From NCBI GenBank assembly GCA_017470425.1, contig JAFUYT010000024.1, forward strand, positions 62,001 through 126,000: DNA of 64,000 nucleotides, in the 5' to 3' direction. Of this stretch, positions 16,875-26,009 are shown piece after piece; positions within the stretch are counted from its first letter, which is position 1, and the number at the start of each line of letters is the position of its first letter. The stretch is from Bacteroidaceae bacterium. GTDB lineage: Bacteria; Bacteroidota; Bacteroidia; Bacteroidales; Bacteroidaceae. A program made the translations under genes and the position numbers. Under the pieces are notes generated by a model. The model was given only the letters and a program-made list of their open reading frames with translations. It was not told where the DNA came from and did no database searches.

Positions 16875-18460
16875 TCCTGTTGGGCGACGAGGCGATAGCG
16901 CTGGGTGCCATCCACGCAGGGCTGTCAGGCGTCTATGCCTATCCGGGCACACCCTCGACGGAGATCACGGAGTTCATTCAGGGCAATGCGCTTGCCAAGG
17001 AACGCGGCATCCACAGCCGCTGGTGTACCAACGAGAAGACAGCGATGGAGGCCGCTCTCGGTATGTCGTATGCCGGCAAGAGAGCTCTGGTGTGCATGAA
17101 GCATGTGGGCATGAATGTCTGTGCCGATGCGTTCGTCAACAGCGCCATCACGGGCGTGAAGGGCGGTCTGATCGTGCTGGCAGCTGACGACCCCTCGATG
17201 CACTCCTCGCAGAACGAGCAGGACTCCCGCTTCTATGCCAAGTTCGCCCTTGTGCCGTGCTTAGAGCCCTCCAATCAGCAGGAGGCCTACGACATGATGG
17301 CCTACGGCTTCGACCTCTCGGAGCGTCTGGGAGAACCCATCGTCATGCGCATCGTGACGCGCCTGGCTCACTCCCGTGCCGCTGTAGAGGTTTCCGAACC
17401 CAAGGCGGAGAAACCTCTTTCACCCGCTACCGATGCCTGGGTACTCCTGCCTGGCATCGCCCGGAGGAAGTATGTAGCCCTGTTAGAGAAGCAGGCAACG
17501 ATGTTGCAGGCATCGGAGGAGAGCGTATATAATCAGGTGGAGACCTCTTCGTCCAAGACGGGCATCGTGGCCTGCGGTATCGCTTACAACTATGTGAAGG
17601 AAGCGATGGCTGACTGTCAACAGTCATCTGTCAACTGTCAACTCCTTAAAGTGTCCCAGTATCCGTTGCCCGAGGCAAAGATCAAGGCGCTGGCAGCGCA
17701 GTGCGATGAGCTGCTCGTGATTGAGGACGGTCAGCCCGTCGTGGAGGAACTGGTGAAAGGCTTGCTCGGTGCCGGCTATCCCGTCAAGGGACGCCTGACA
17801 GGCGACCTGCCCCGCACGGGAGAACTCACGCCTGACAGCGTGGCCAAGGCACTTGGGAAACCCGTTGGCGCGGTGTTCGCTCCGGCCAAGAACATGGCGG
17901 CACGTCCTCCCCAGCTCTGTCAGGGCTGTGGCCACCGCGATGTCTATGCTGCCCTGAATCAGGTGCTGGCCGACTATCCCGACCATCGCGTCTTCGGTGA
18001 CATCGGCTGCTACACGCTCGGCGCCCTGCCTCCCTTCCAGAGCCTCTCGTCGTGTGTGGATATGGGTGCCAGCATCACCATGGCCAAGGGTGCTGCCGAT
18101 GCAGGACTCTTCCCGGCGGTGGCCGTCATCGGCGACTCCACATTCACGCACTCTGGCATGACAGGTCTCTTAGATGCCGTGAACGACAAGGCCAACATCA
18201 CCGTCGTCATCTCCGACAATCTGACGACGGGCATGACCGGTGGTCAGGATTCTGCCGGTACCAATAAGTTCGAGGCCATCTGCCTCGGCTTGGGTGTGGA
18301 GCCTGAGCACGTTCGCGTCGTGGTACCTCTGCCCAAGAACATGCCCGAGATCACTCGCGTCATCAAGGAAGAGATTGAGTACAAGGGCGTTTCCGTTATC
18401 ATTCCGAGGCGAGAGTGCATCCAGACATTCGCCCGTCACGCAAAAGCAAATAAAAAATGA
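16814..18460 (+). CDS. iorA: Indolepyruvate:ferredoxin oxidoreductase alpha subunit
   Basis: A 548-residue thiamine-diphosphate subunit that decarboxylates aryl-pyruvates to aryl-acetyl-CoA and reduces ferredoxin. The N-terminal pyrimidine domain starts LLLGDEAIALGAIHAGLSG. QLCQGCGHRDVY and GDSTFTHSGMTGLLDAVND mark the TPP domain. It stops without the C-terminal 2x[4Fe-4S] ferredoxin domain found in archaeal and many bacterial IorA. Residues 1-20 derive from a GC-rich inverted-repeat element, and about 266-276 (DCQQSSVNCQL) are encoded by 7-bp repeats, so two repeat insertions are tolerated in frame. iorB follows with an ATGA overlap. Confidence 0.92.
   Translation: MSTIDKSNNSLPNREGGGRVLLLGDEAIALGAIHAGLSGVYAYPGTPSTEITEFIQGNALAKERGIHSRWCTNEKTAMEAALGMSYAGKRALVCMKHVGMNVCADAFVNSAITGVKGGLIVLAADDPSMHSSQNEQDSRFYAKFALVPCLEPSNQQEAYDMMAYGFDLSERLGEPIVMRIVTRLAHSRAAVEVSEPKAEKPLSPATDAWVLLPGIARRKYVALLEKQATMLQASEESVYNQVETSSSKTGIVACGIAYNYVKEAMADCQQSSVNCQLLKVSQYPLPEAKIKALAAQCDELLVIEDGQPVVEELVKGLLGAGYPVKGRLTGDLPRTGELTPDSVAKALGKPVGAVFAPAKNMAARPPQLCQGCGHRDVYAALNQVLADYPDHRVFGDIGCYTLGALPPFQSLSSCVDMGASITMAKGAADAGLFPAVAVIGDSTFTHSGMTGLLDAVNDKANITVVISDNLTTGMTGGQDSAGTNKFEAICLGLGVEPEHVRVVVPLPKNMPEITRVIKEEIEYKGVSVIIPRRECIQTFARHAKANKK
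17613..17640. repeat. 7-bp repeats inside iorA
   Basis: Four heptamers (ACTGTCA, ACAGTCA, TCTGTCA, ACTGTCA) are read in frame in iorA. They are the complement type of the AGTTGAC array at 4504. Confidence 0.8.
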
Positions 18461-19035
18461 AGAAAGATATCATCCTTTGCGGTGTGGGCGGACAAGGCAT
18501 CCTCTCTATCGCAACCATCATTGGCGAAGCTGCTACGAAGGCAGGACTCTACCTCAAGCAGGCTGAGGTGCACGGCATGAGCCAGCGCGGCGGTGACGTG
18601 CAGTCCAACCTCCGCCTCTCGACGGAACCCATCTGGAGCGACCTCATCTCCGAAGCCGGTGCCGACCTCATCATCTCCATGGAGCCGATGGAGGCTATGC
18701 GCTATCTGGCGTATCTGAGCAGAGACGGTAAGATCGTGACCAGCTCGAAGCCTTTCGTCAACATCCCCAATTACCCCGACGAGGAGGCCATGCAGCAGGA
18801 ACTCGACGCGCTGCCCAGCGTGAAGATCGACATTGAATCGGTGGCCAAGGACTGCGGCAATCCCCGGGGTGCCAACATGGTGCTGCTCGGCATGGCGGCC
18901 CCCTATATCGGCATCCTCTCCGTAGAAAGCCTTCGCGAAGCCATCGCCACCGTCTTTGCCCGTAAGGGAGAGCAGGTCGTCGAGGCCAACTTGAAAGCCT
19001 TTGATGCAGGCGTGGCAGCGAATAGCAAGTCATGA
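18457..19035 (+). CDS. iorB: Indolepyruvate:ferredoxin oxidoreductase beta subunit
   Basis: A 192-residue gamma-type subunit of the 2-oxoacid:ferredoxin oxidoreductase family. It opens with GVGGQGILSIATIIGEAA and contains VHGMSQRGGDVQSNLR, both diagnostic. Its start overlaps the iorA stop by 4 bp (ATGA), indicating translational coupling and 1:1 assembly. Length is normal for IorB. Confidence 0.93.
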   Translation: MKKDIILCGVGGQGILSIATIIGEAATKAGLYLKQAEVHGMSQRGGDVQSNLRLSTEPIWSDLISEAGADLIISMEPMEAMRYLAYLSRDGKIVTSSKPFVNIPNYPDEEAMQQELDALPSVKIDIESVAKDCGNPRGANMVLLGMAAPYIGILSVESLREAIATVFARKGEQVVEANLKAFDAGVAANSKS

Positions 19036-19064
19036 GAATAACCTACAACAGATAGAAAGGACTT

Positions 19065-20399
19065 ATGTTAGAATCCCCAAAAGCAAAAGAGATTACTCCC
19101 ATCCCTAAATCCCTTGTTGACTCCCTCATTGCCCAGCTCGGCATCCAGGACTTTGCCAAGGCTACCATCCGCGAGGTGAAGCAGGTGGCGGCGATGGCAG
19201 AGAAGGAGAGTGGGGTAGAGTTCATCAAGATGGAGATGGGCATCCCCGGACTGCCTGCCGCTCAGGTGGGCGTGGATGCACAGGTCAAGGCGCTGCAGAA
19301 TGGCATCGCCCATTCCTACCCCGACATCCAGGGCTACCCCGAACTCAAGAAGGAAGCTTCTCGCTTTGTGAAGGCCTTCATCGGCGTTGATGTCGCTGCC
19401 GAGGGTTGTGTGCCTGTGAGCGGTTCTATGCAGGGCACCTTCGCCTCCTTCCTCACCTGTTCGCAGGCCAACACGGCGAAGGACACCGTGCTGTTCATCG
19501 ACCCCGGCTTCCCCGTGCAGAAGATGCAACTGCAGGTGATGGGCGTGAAGTACGAGACCTTCGATGTCTATGACTTCCGCGGCGAGAAGTTGCGCGCGAA
19601 GCTGGAGAGCTACCTCACGAAAGGAAACATCTGCGCTATCGTCTATAGCAACCCCAACAACCCGTCGTGGGTATGCCTCACCGAGAGCGAGCTGCAGACC
19701 ATCGGCGAGCTGGCCACGCAGTACGATGCCATCGTCATGGAGGACCTCGCCTACTTCGCCATGGATTTCCGTCAGGACCTGAGCGTGCCGTTCCAGCCGC
19801 CCTATCAGCCCACCGTGGCCCGCTATACCGACAACTACATGCTCCTCATCAGCGGCTCCAAAGCATTCTCCTACGCTGGCGAGCGCATTGGCGTGGTGTG
19901 CATCAGCGACAAGCTCTTCCATCGCCATTTCCCCGACCTCAGCGCCCGCTACGAAGGGCTCCCCTTCGGGCTCGTCTTCTCCACCCGTATGCTCTACGCC
20001 CTCAGCAGCGGCACCAGCCATTCCGCGCAGTATGCCCTGGCCGCGATGTTCCGTGCTGCAAGCGACGGGGAGTATCGTTTCCGCGACGAGGTGAAGGTCT
20101 ATGGCGACCGCGCCCGCAAGCTGAAGGAAATCTTCCTGCGTCATGGCTTCCATGTCGTCTATGACCGCGACCTCGACCAGCCTGTGGCCGACGGCTTCTA
20201 CTTCACCATCGGCTACAAGGGCATGACCAGCGGCGAGCTCGCGCGCGAACTAATGTATTATGGCGTGTCCGCCATCTGCCTCATCACCACCGGCTCCCAT
20301 CAGGAAGGCCTCCGCGTCTGCACCTCCTTCATCGAGGACCACCAGTACGCGCAGCTGGACGAGCGCATGGCCATCTTTGAAAGAATGCATAATTCATAA
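19065..20399 (+). CDS. Class I/II PLP-dependent aminotransferase
   Basis: A 444-residue fold-type I aminotransferase. SNPNNPSWVCL, MEDLAYF and the PLP-lysine segment SGSKAFSYAGERIGV are present. It lies 29 bp after iorB and should be cotranscribed. The likely role is making aryl- or branched 2-oxoacids for IorAB, and glutamine-type donors would link it to the omega-amidase upstream. The exact substrate is not readable. The final codons (HNS, stop) lie at the edge of a 7-bp repeat array. Confidence 0.88.
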   Translation: MLESPKAKEITPIPKSLVDSLIAQLGIQDFAKATIREVKQVAAMAEKESGVEFIKMEMGIPGLPAAQVGVDAQVKALQNGIAHSYPDIQGYPELKKEASRFVKAFIGVDVAAEGCVPVSGSMQGTFASFLTCSQANTAKDTVLFIDPGFPVQKMQLQVMGVKYETFDVYDFRGEKLRAKLESYLTKGNICAIVYSNPNNPSWVCLTESELQTIGELATQYDAIVMEDLAYFAMDFRQDLSVPFQPPYQPTVARYTDNYMLLISGSKAFSYAGERIGVVCISDKLFHRHFPDLSARYEGLPFGLVFSTRMLYALSSGTSHSAQYALAAMFRAASDGEYRFRDEVKVYGDRARKLKEIFLRHGFHVVYDRDLDQPVADGFYFTIGYKGMTSGELARELMYYGVSAICLITTGSHQEGLRVCTSFIEDHQYAQLDERMAIFERMHNS

Positions 20400-20523
20400 T
20401 TCACAATTCATAATTCACAATTCATAATTCACAATTCATAATTCACAATTCATAATTCACAATTCATAATTCACAATTCATAATTCACAATTCATAATTC
20501 ACAATGCACAATTCTCAATTTAC
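20391..20523. repeat. Long 7-bp tandem repeat array (AATTCAY)
   Basis: Nineteen heptamers, sixteen of them AATTCAT or AATTCAC in alternation (20391-20502), followed by AATGCAC, AATTCTC and AATTTAC. The array supplies the aminotransferase stop codon and fills the gap to the porin gene. Confidence 0.95.
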
Positions 20524-20530
20524 TAAACAC

Positions 20531-21682
20531 ATGAGACCGCTGCTGGCCGTATTCTTGGCCATCTTCAGCAGCACAGCGGCCATGGGTCAACAAGCCGCAG
20601 CAACGGAGGAGGTGCCAACGGCAGCCACAGGCACCACCGCAGTAGAAGAACCTCAGAGCCCGCAGACGTCCCCGACGCTTCTGCGCCAGGCGGTAGGCGA
20701 AAAGGCTCCCGACTGGCTCAAGGATGTTGCCGACCGCATCCAGCTCCATGGCTACGCACAAGGCGGCTACAACTACACCCACAAGGGTGGCGACAACACA
20801 AACACGTTCGAGATCAAACGCGTTCTCTTCTGGGCCAACGCCCGCATCACCGACCGCTGGTCGTTTCTCTTCATGCACGACTTCTCGAGTGTCGTACAGG
20901 AATTTTATACAGACTATCGCATCACACGGAACAAGGCACTGACCGTCCGCCTTGGGCAGTTCAAGAATGGTCTGTCTCTCGAGAACCCCCTTTCCCCCAC
21001 CGCCATGGAAGCCATCGATGTCTATTCCGAGGGCGTCACCTTCCTGACAGGTTGCGGCAGCGACCCGCTCTTCGGCGTTCAGTATGGCCGTGACCTCGGA
21101 CTCTCCTTCTTCGGCGAGACCAACAACGGCAAGTTGCGCTACGAGCTCGATGTCATGAACGGACAGGGCATCAACCGCAAGGACGGCAACAACTTCAAGG
21201 ACTTCATCGCCCGTATCGAGTACCGCCCCGTCAAGGGGCTGAACATCGTGGCCACGGGGCAGATTGGCCGTGGTCATGCCATCGCCACCTCGCTCTATCA
21301 CCCCGACATCAAGGCGGGCGACGACTACAAGCGCAACCGCTGGACGGTGGGCGCCGACTACAAATCGCAGTACTTCAACCTCCACGGCGAGTACCTCGAG
21401 GGCTACGACGGCAGCTCCGTCAGCCGCGGTGCCTACGTCACCGGCTCCGTGCCCCTCGGCACGCCGAAGGTGGAGCTGGTCGCTTCCTATGATTTCTTCA
21501 ACTTCAACACCTCCCTCGACATGGATCAGCACAAGGCCATCCTCGGTCTCCAGTACTGGTTCTTCAAGAAATGCCGTGCGCAGGTGCAGTATGTCTATAA
21601 GAGTGCCTATACAGCAGGCGGTCAGTTCATCCACGGCGCCAATCATGCCGTGATGTGCCAGCTGCAGGTGAGGTTTAATTAG
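20531..21682 (+). CDS. Porin, phosphate-selective OprP/OprO-like
   Basis: About 383 residues. A clear signal peptide (MRPLLAVFLAIFSSTAAMGQ), then an alternating-strand beta-barrel with IQLHGYAQGGYNYTH, FEIKRVLFWANARITDRWS and LRLGQFKNG-like features typical of the OprP/porin O family, and a C-terminal QLQVRFN ending in an aromatic plus Asn. An in-frame ATG at 20504 lies in the heptamer array and is rejected. The symporter starts 7 bp after the stop, so the two likely work as an outer/inner membrane uptake pair. Substrate unknown. Confidence 0.82.
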   Translation: MRPLLAVFLAIFSSTAAMGQQAAATEEVPTAATGTTAVEEPQSPQTSPTLLRQAVGEKAPDWLKDVADRIQLHGYAQGGYNYTHKGGDNTNTFEIKRVLFWANARITDRWSFLFMHDFSSVVQEFYTDYRITRNKALTVRLGQFKNGLSLENPLSPTAMEAIDVYSEGVTFLTGCGSDPLFGVQYGRDLGLSFFGETNNGKLRYELDVMNGQGINRKDGNNFKDFIARIEYRPVKGLNIVATGQIGRGHAIATSLYHPDIKAGDDYKRNRWTVGADYKSQYFNLHGEYLEGYDGSSVSRGAYVTGSVPLGTPKVELVASYDFFNFNTSLDMDQHKAILGLQYWFFKKCRAQVQYVYKSAYTAGGQFIHGANHAVMCQLQVRFN

Positions 21683-21689
21683 TAAAATT

Positions 21690-23213
21690 ATGTTGATCAA
21701 AGTTCTCCTGACCATCATCTTCCTGGTCGTGATGGTAGGCGTGGGAATCTATTCCCGCAAGCAGGCCAGTAGTGTTGACGGCTTCGTGCTCGGTGGCCGT
21801 TCGGTAGGTCCTTGGCTCACCGCTTTTGCATACGGCACCTCCTATTTCTCCGCCGTCGTCTTCGTCGGTTATGCCGGACAGTTCGGCTGGAAGTACGGTT
21901 TGGCCTCCACGTGGATTGGCGTGGGCAATGCCGTCATCGGCTCCCTCTTGGCATGGCTCGTCCTCGGACGTCGTACCAAGCTCATGACACAGCACCTCGA
22001 AAGCCGCACGATGCCTGACTTCTTCGGCACCCGCTACAGCAGTCAGAGCCTGCGCGTCGTGGCTTCCGTCATCGCCTTCGTGTTCCTGATACCCTACACC
22101 GCTGGCGTTTATAAAGGCATCTCCACGCTCTTTGAGATGGGTTTCGGCATCCCGTATGAGTACTGTGTCATCGCGATGGCCGCCTTCACCGCCATCTATG
22201 TCATCTTCGGCGGCTACAAAGCCACCGCCATGAACGACTTCATCCAGGGCATCATCATGCTCTTCGGCATCGTCACCGTCATCGCCGCCGTCCTTGCCTC
22301 GCAGGGCGGACTCACGGAGGCTGTTTCGAAGATGGCTGCCCTGCCAGCCGACGATAACCCCGCCGTCAATGGCGGCTTCGCCTCGTGGCTTGGTCCCGAC
22401 CCGTGGGGATTGCTCGGCGTGGTCGTCCTCACCTCCCTCGGCACGTGGGGCCTGCCTCAGATGGTCGGTAAGTTCTACAGCATCACCGACGAGAGCGCCA
22501 TCCGCCGTGGCACCATCATCTCCACCCTCTTCGCCTTCATCGTGGCTGGCGGTTGCTACTTCCTCGGCGGCTTCGGACGTCTGTTCGGGATGCCCCCCGT
22601 GCTGCCCAACGGCCGTCTGGACTTCGACGCCATCGTGCCCTCGATGCTCGTGACGCTGCCCGACGTCCTCATTGCCCTCGTCGTGCTCCTCGTCCTCTCC
22701 GCCTCCATGTCCACGCTGGCATCCCTTGTGCTGACGTCCAGCTCCACGATGACCCTCGACCTCATCTACCGCGACAAGAAAGCGCTGCCCGGCGAGGTGG
22801 AGGAGGGTAGCATCGATGACACCGTCTCTGAGCGCATCGAGCGTCGCAAGGTCGTGGTGATGCGTGTCCTTATCGTCTTCTTCATCGTCATCTCCCTGAT
22901 GATTGCCCTGAACCCGCCCACCTTCATCGCCCAGCTCATGGGCATCTCGTGGGGCGCACTGGCCGGTGCCTTCCTGGCGCCCTTCATGCTCGGCCTCTAC
23001 TGGCGCGGTGTCACTCCCGCTGCTGTCTGGGCTTGCTTCGCGTGGGGCGTCGGCATCACCGTCATCAACATGCTTCTGGGCAACCCCATCAACCCCATCA
23101 ACTGCGGTGCCATCGCCATGGTTGGCGGTTTCCCCGTCGTATGGCTCGTCAGCCTCTTCTCTCCGAAGCTCCCGCATACCGACGTGGATAAGATGTTTGC
23201 CTGCTACCAATAA
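21690..23213 (+). CDS. Sodium:solute symporter (SSS family)
   Basis: A 507-residue inner-membrane transporter with about 13 hydrophobic helices. The SSS signature region GFVLGGRSVGPWLTAFAYG, followed by YFSAVVFVGYAG, is clear, as is FGGYKATAMNDFIQGIIM. It belongs to the PutP/PanF-like branch and should take up a small organic solute with sodium. It is immediately downstream of the porin gene. The neighbours suggest amino acids or organic acids, but this is not provable. Confidence 0.88.
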   Translation: MLIKVLLTIIFLVVMVGVGIYSRKQASSVDGFVLGGRSVGPWLTAFAYGTSYFSAVVFVGYAGQFGWKYGLASTWIGVGNAVIGSLLAWLVLGRRTKLMTQHLESRTMPDFFGTRYSSQSLRVVASVIAFVFLIPYTAGVYKGISTLFEMGFGIPYEYCVIAMAAFTAIYVIFGGYKATAMNDFIQGIIMLFGIVTVIAAVLASQGGLTEAVSKMAALPADDNPAVNGGFASWLGPDPWGLLGVVVLTSLGTWGLPQMVGKFYSITDESAIRRGTIISTLFAFIVAGGCYFLGGFGRLFGMPPVLPNGRLDFDAIVPSMLVTLPDVLIALVVLLVLSASMSTLASLVLTSSSTMTLDLIYRDKKALPGEVEEGSIDDTVSERIERRKVVVMRVLIVFFIVISLMIALNPPTFIAQLMGISWGALAGAFLAPFMLGLYWRGVTPAAVWACFAWGVGITVINMLLGNPINPINCGAIAMVGGFPVVWLVSLFSPKLPHTDVDKMFACYQ

Positions 23214-23248
23214 GCTCATCATACAGCCAAACATAGCGAATAAGCCCG

Positions 23249-23276
23249 CCCCGCAACTCTTCCGTGAGTTGCGGGG
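23249..23276. terminator. Hairpin terminator between converging genes
   Basis: 11-bp perfect arms (CCCCGCAACTC and GAGTTGCGGGG) with a 6-nt loop, followed by CAGTTTCAT. It separates the symporter from the converging Cthe_2159-like gene. The T-tract is short. Confidence 0.65.
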
Positions 23277-23314
23277 CAGTTTCATATCGGGTGGACGATA
23301 GTAGTTTATAGCCC

Positions 23315-25417
23315 TTAGTGGCGTCCTCCTCCGGGGCCACCTCCCATCTGTCCTCCTCCTCCCGGCTGTCCGCCGCCCATGCCTTCTCCCACGCAGGCCG
23401 CTGCGGTGGCGGTGCCGAGTGAGGAGCCGCCGCTGACGGTGCCGGTGGCGTTGATGCCGCACCAGGTGATGCCTCCGCTGACGGTGGCGCCGCTGGTGAG
23501 GGTGTAGCTGCTGCCGGCCGTCATGCCGTAGGCGGTCGTGTAGCAGGCCGTGCAGGAGGTGGAGGGCACGCTGACGTAGAGCATCCCGCTGCCCGTGCTG
23601 TCGAAGAGTCCAAGCTGCTGGCCGCTGGCGCTGACGCTATAGGCGATGCTCGCCTGCTGGCTGCCGCTGGCGGTCTCTGCGGTAGAGCCGCCGATGCCGA
23701 ACACCCATCCGCCATTGATGTAGATGCTGTAACCCTCGGCTGCGTCGAGCGCGTTCTCAGGCTGTGCTCCGCCTGAGGCGAGGACGACGCCGCCGTTGAT
23801 GACGAGGTTGCGGTTGGCGTCGATGGCGTCGTTGCTGGTGCCTTGGGCGTAGAGGTAGCCGCCGTTGACGGTGAGGTCGCTCTTGCTGTTGATGGCATCG
23901 TCGTAGCTCGATGCGGCGATGTAGCCGTCGTTGACGGTGATGGCGTCCTTGCTCTCGATGGCCTCGGTGCCGTCGCCGCTGCCTGTGAGGCGTGCCACGA
24001 CGGTACCGCCGTTGAAGGTCATCTTGCCTGTGCTCTTGATGCCCTTCGGCGAGCTGTGCAGGGAGCTGCTGTAGGAGTAGCGGTTGCCCTGTGTGAGCAC
24101 ACGCACGGTGCAGCCGTCGTTGAACGTCAGCGTGCCATCGGCTTTGATGCCCTTGCCGCCGCTGCCACTGCTCTTGCAGAGGAGGGTGCCGCCGCTGATG
24201 GTGATGTCGCCTTCTGCGGCGAGTCCGGCGCAGGCTTTCGTGTCGCGGTCGTCGCTGTCGTAGGTGCCGCTGCCGCTGGTGAGGAGCGTCTGCTTGCCGC
24301 CCGTGACGGTGATGTTGCCGTCGGCGTTCACGCCTTTGGCGGCTGCGTCGCTCACGCTCACCTGCAGGGCGCCGCCATAGAGCAGGGCGCCGCCTGCCGT
24401 CTTCACGCCGTGGCTGCGGTCGGTATTGCTGCTGGAGGCTGTGATGCGCACGAAGCCGCCCTTCTGCACGTAGTTGCCAGTGGCCTCATCCACCTGGATG
24501 CCGTCGCCGTAGGAGGTGATATATGTCTTGCCGCCCGTGACCACTACGCTGTCGTTGGCGTGGATGCCGTCCTTGCCCTGGCTGATCAGGTTGAGCGTGG
24601 GGCCGCTGTGGATCCAGACGTAGTCGTCCGATGCCACCGCGTGCATCGCGGCGCTGCTGACGTTGAGTGTGCCGCTGCCGCTGATGAGCAGCTTCCCTTC
24701 GCTGAAGATGCAGCCTTTCTGCTGCTCCTCGTCGCTCGTGAAGGTGCCCGTGTTGGAGAGCGTGTTGCTGCCCTCCACCTGCAGGTAGCAGCGCTTCGAG
24801 GGCTGTATGTTGATGGCAGCGCCGCCGGCTTTCGCCAGCGTCAGGTCTTGCAGGATGAGGCCGAACTTCTTGTCGTCCTCGCCGTCCACCATCTTGAAGG
24901 AGCCGTCGGAGCAGGAGCCCGTGAGTACGTAGGTCACGCCCTTCGTCTCGCTCGTCACCGCTACGTCGGCGCCGTTGATGTCGATGGCTACCTCGCCGAC
25001 GTCGCCCGTGGCCGTGGCACTGCCGTCGGCGTAGGTGATGGTGATGCGGCGCCGCTCGGTGAAGTTCTCGGCGTAGTCCTCGTAGTCGGCATCGCTCTCG
25101 TCGGTCGGTGCCGTCTCGGTGGCACTGCCGTAGGTGGCGGCGTCGCTGTCGTCGAAGACCACGCTGAAGGAGAGCACGTCGCCCGTGAGGGTGGGAGAGA
25201 AACTGCTGGTGAAGTTCCCGGCGTTGCCGTTCCAGTCGCCCGTGTAGGCGGTCGTGTAGCTGTTGCTGCCGCTGCTGGTGGCGTCAAGGAGATCGAGGGC
25301 GTCATCTTCGGATGAGCAGCCAGTGGCTGCGATGGTGAAGGCCGCCACCAGGAGGATCTGGAGCGCTGCGGTGCTGCCCGGCACCGTCTGGCGGTTGTAG
25401 AGAGCTTGATTCTTCAT
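23315..25417 (-). CDS. Carbohydrate-binding Cthe_2159-type beta-helix lipoprotein
   Basis: A 700-residue lipoprotein (TIAATGCSSED, lipid Cys near residue 34). The body is a long series of beta-helix turns with repeated GxLxxSG, ITVTGGK, DGIQVDEATGN and KGIKADGTLTF motifs, matching the DUF4353/Cthe_2159 family (PF14262) that binds polygalacturonate-like carbohydrate with calcium in Clostridium. The C-terminus is a Gly/Gln/Met-rich tail (GGGQPGGGGQMGGG). Probably surface-exposed. No promoter box was found upstream. Confidence 0.8.
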   Translation of the reverse strand: MKNQALYNRQTVPGSTAALQILLVAAFTIAATGCSSEDDALDLLDATSSGSNSYTTAYTGDWNGNAGNFTSSFSPTLTGDVLSFSVVFDDSDAATYGSATETAPTDESDADYEDYAENFTERRRITITYADGSATATGDVGEVAIDINGADVAVTSETKGVTYVLTGSCSDGSFKMVDGEDDKKFGLILQDLTLAKAGGAAINIQPSKRCYLQVEGSNTLSNTGTFTSDEEQQKGCIFSEGKLLISGSGTLNVSSAAMHAVASDDYVWIHSGPTLNLISQGKDGIHANDSVVVTGGKTYITSYGDGIQVDEATGNYVQKGGFVRITASSSNTDRSHGVKTAGGALLYGGALQVSVSDAAAKGVNADGNITVTGGKQTLLTSGSGTYDSDDRDTKACAGLAAEGDITISGGTLLCKSSGSGGKGIKADGTLTFNDGCTVRVLTQGNRYSYSSSLHSSPKGIKSTGKMTFNGGTVVARLTGSGDGTEAIESKDAITVNDGYIAASSYDDAINSKSDLTVNGGYLYAQGTSNDAIDANRNLVINGGVVLASGGAQPENALDAAEGYSIYINGGWVFGIGGSTAETASGSQQASIAYSVSASGQQLGLFDSTGSGMLYVSVPSTSCTACYTTAYGMTAGSSYTLTSGATVSGGITWCGINATGTVSGGSSLGTATAAACVGEGMGGGQPGGGGQMGGGPGGGRH

Positions 25418-25563
25418 GTCGTATATGTGTGAGAAGTTCAGTCTTTATGATGATAACGCCTTCGCCCCCCTTTTATTTTCCCCCGCCCGTCCCTTCTCAA
25501 CGAACACCCCCTTCTTCATCACCAATCTTCCGTAAAACTGGGCATTGACCCTGAAACGGTACG

Positions 25564-25977
25564 TCAGATGATGACATAACAACAACGCTGGCTGTCCTCA
25601 TTCAACTTGAACATATCATAAAGATATATTCCGAGGGCGAGGATGACGAGGGTGTTATGAAGAAACTCTATCTTGATGAGGTCAATCCCCACTAATGCCA
25701 TAAACATGAACACATAGTCATAGCCAATCTTTCTCAAACGCCCAGGGTGTTTCACAAAGATGAAATACTCGACTTCACTCCAATCCAGTGACCTAAACAT
25801 CAAGAACATCCCCAGGATGAGCAGGAAACTTCCCACATCATCCAGCCTTGACTGTTCTACAAGCGAATATCCAAAAGCGTAATTCGAAACGCTCATCACC
25901 ATCCACCCAGCGATGGCAATCCACCCAATCCAAAACATGATTGGGTACCCACATTTCATTGTCTCAATCCTTTTCAT
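25564..25977 (-). CDS. Small membrane protein, unknown
   Basis: A 137-residue protein with about four hydrophobic segments (about 13-33, 47-62, 85-102, 105-122) and short polar loops. No family is recognised. It is the first gene of the AT-richer region. It follows the 158-aa lipoprotein gene on the same strand with a 32-bp gap, so they may be cotranscribed. Confidence 0.6.
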   Translation of the reverse strand: MKRIETMKCGYPIMFWIGWIAIAGWMVMSVSNYAFGYSLVEQSRLDDVGSFLLILGMFLMFRSLDWSEVEYFIFVKHPGRLRKIGYDYVFMFMALVGIDLIKIEFLHNTLVILALGIYLYDMFKLNEDSQRCCYVII

Positions 25978-26009
25978 TGTTAACTCCTTTTAAAAGGTTT
26001 ATATTCCTT

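Noticed and set aside
20391-20523. Possible CRISPR or iteron array
   Set aside because: Units of 7 bp without spacers; simple tandem repeat.
21675-23462. Minus-strand 595-codon frame rich in His/Asp/Glu
   Set aside because: Antisense to the symporter; residue bias is that of a shadow frame.
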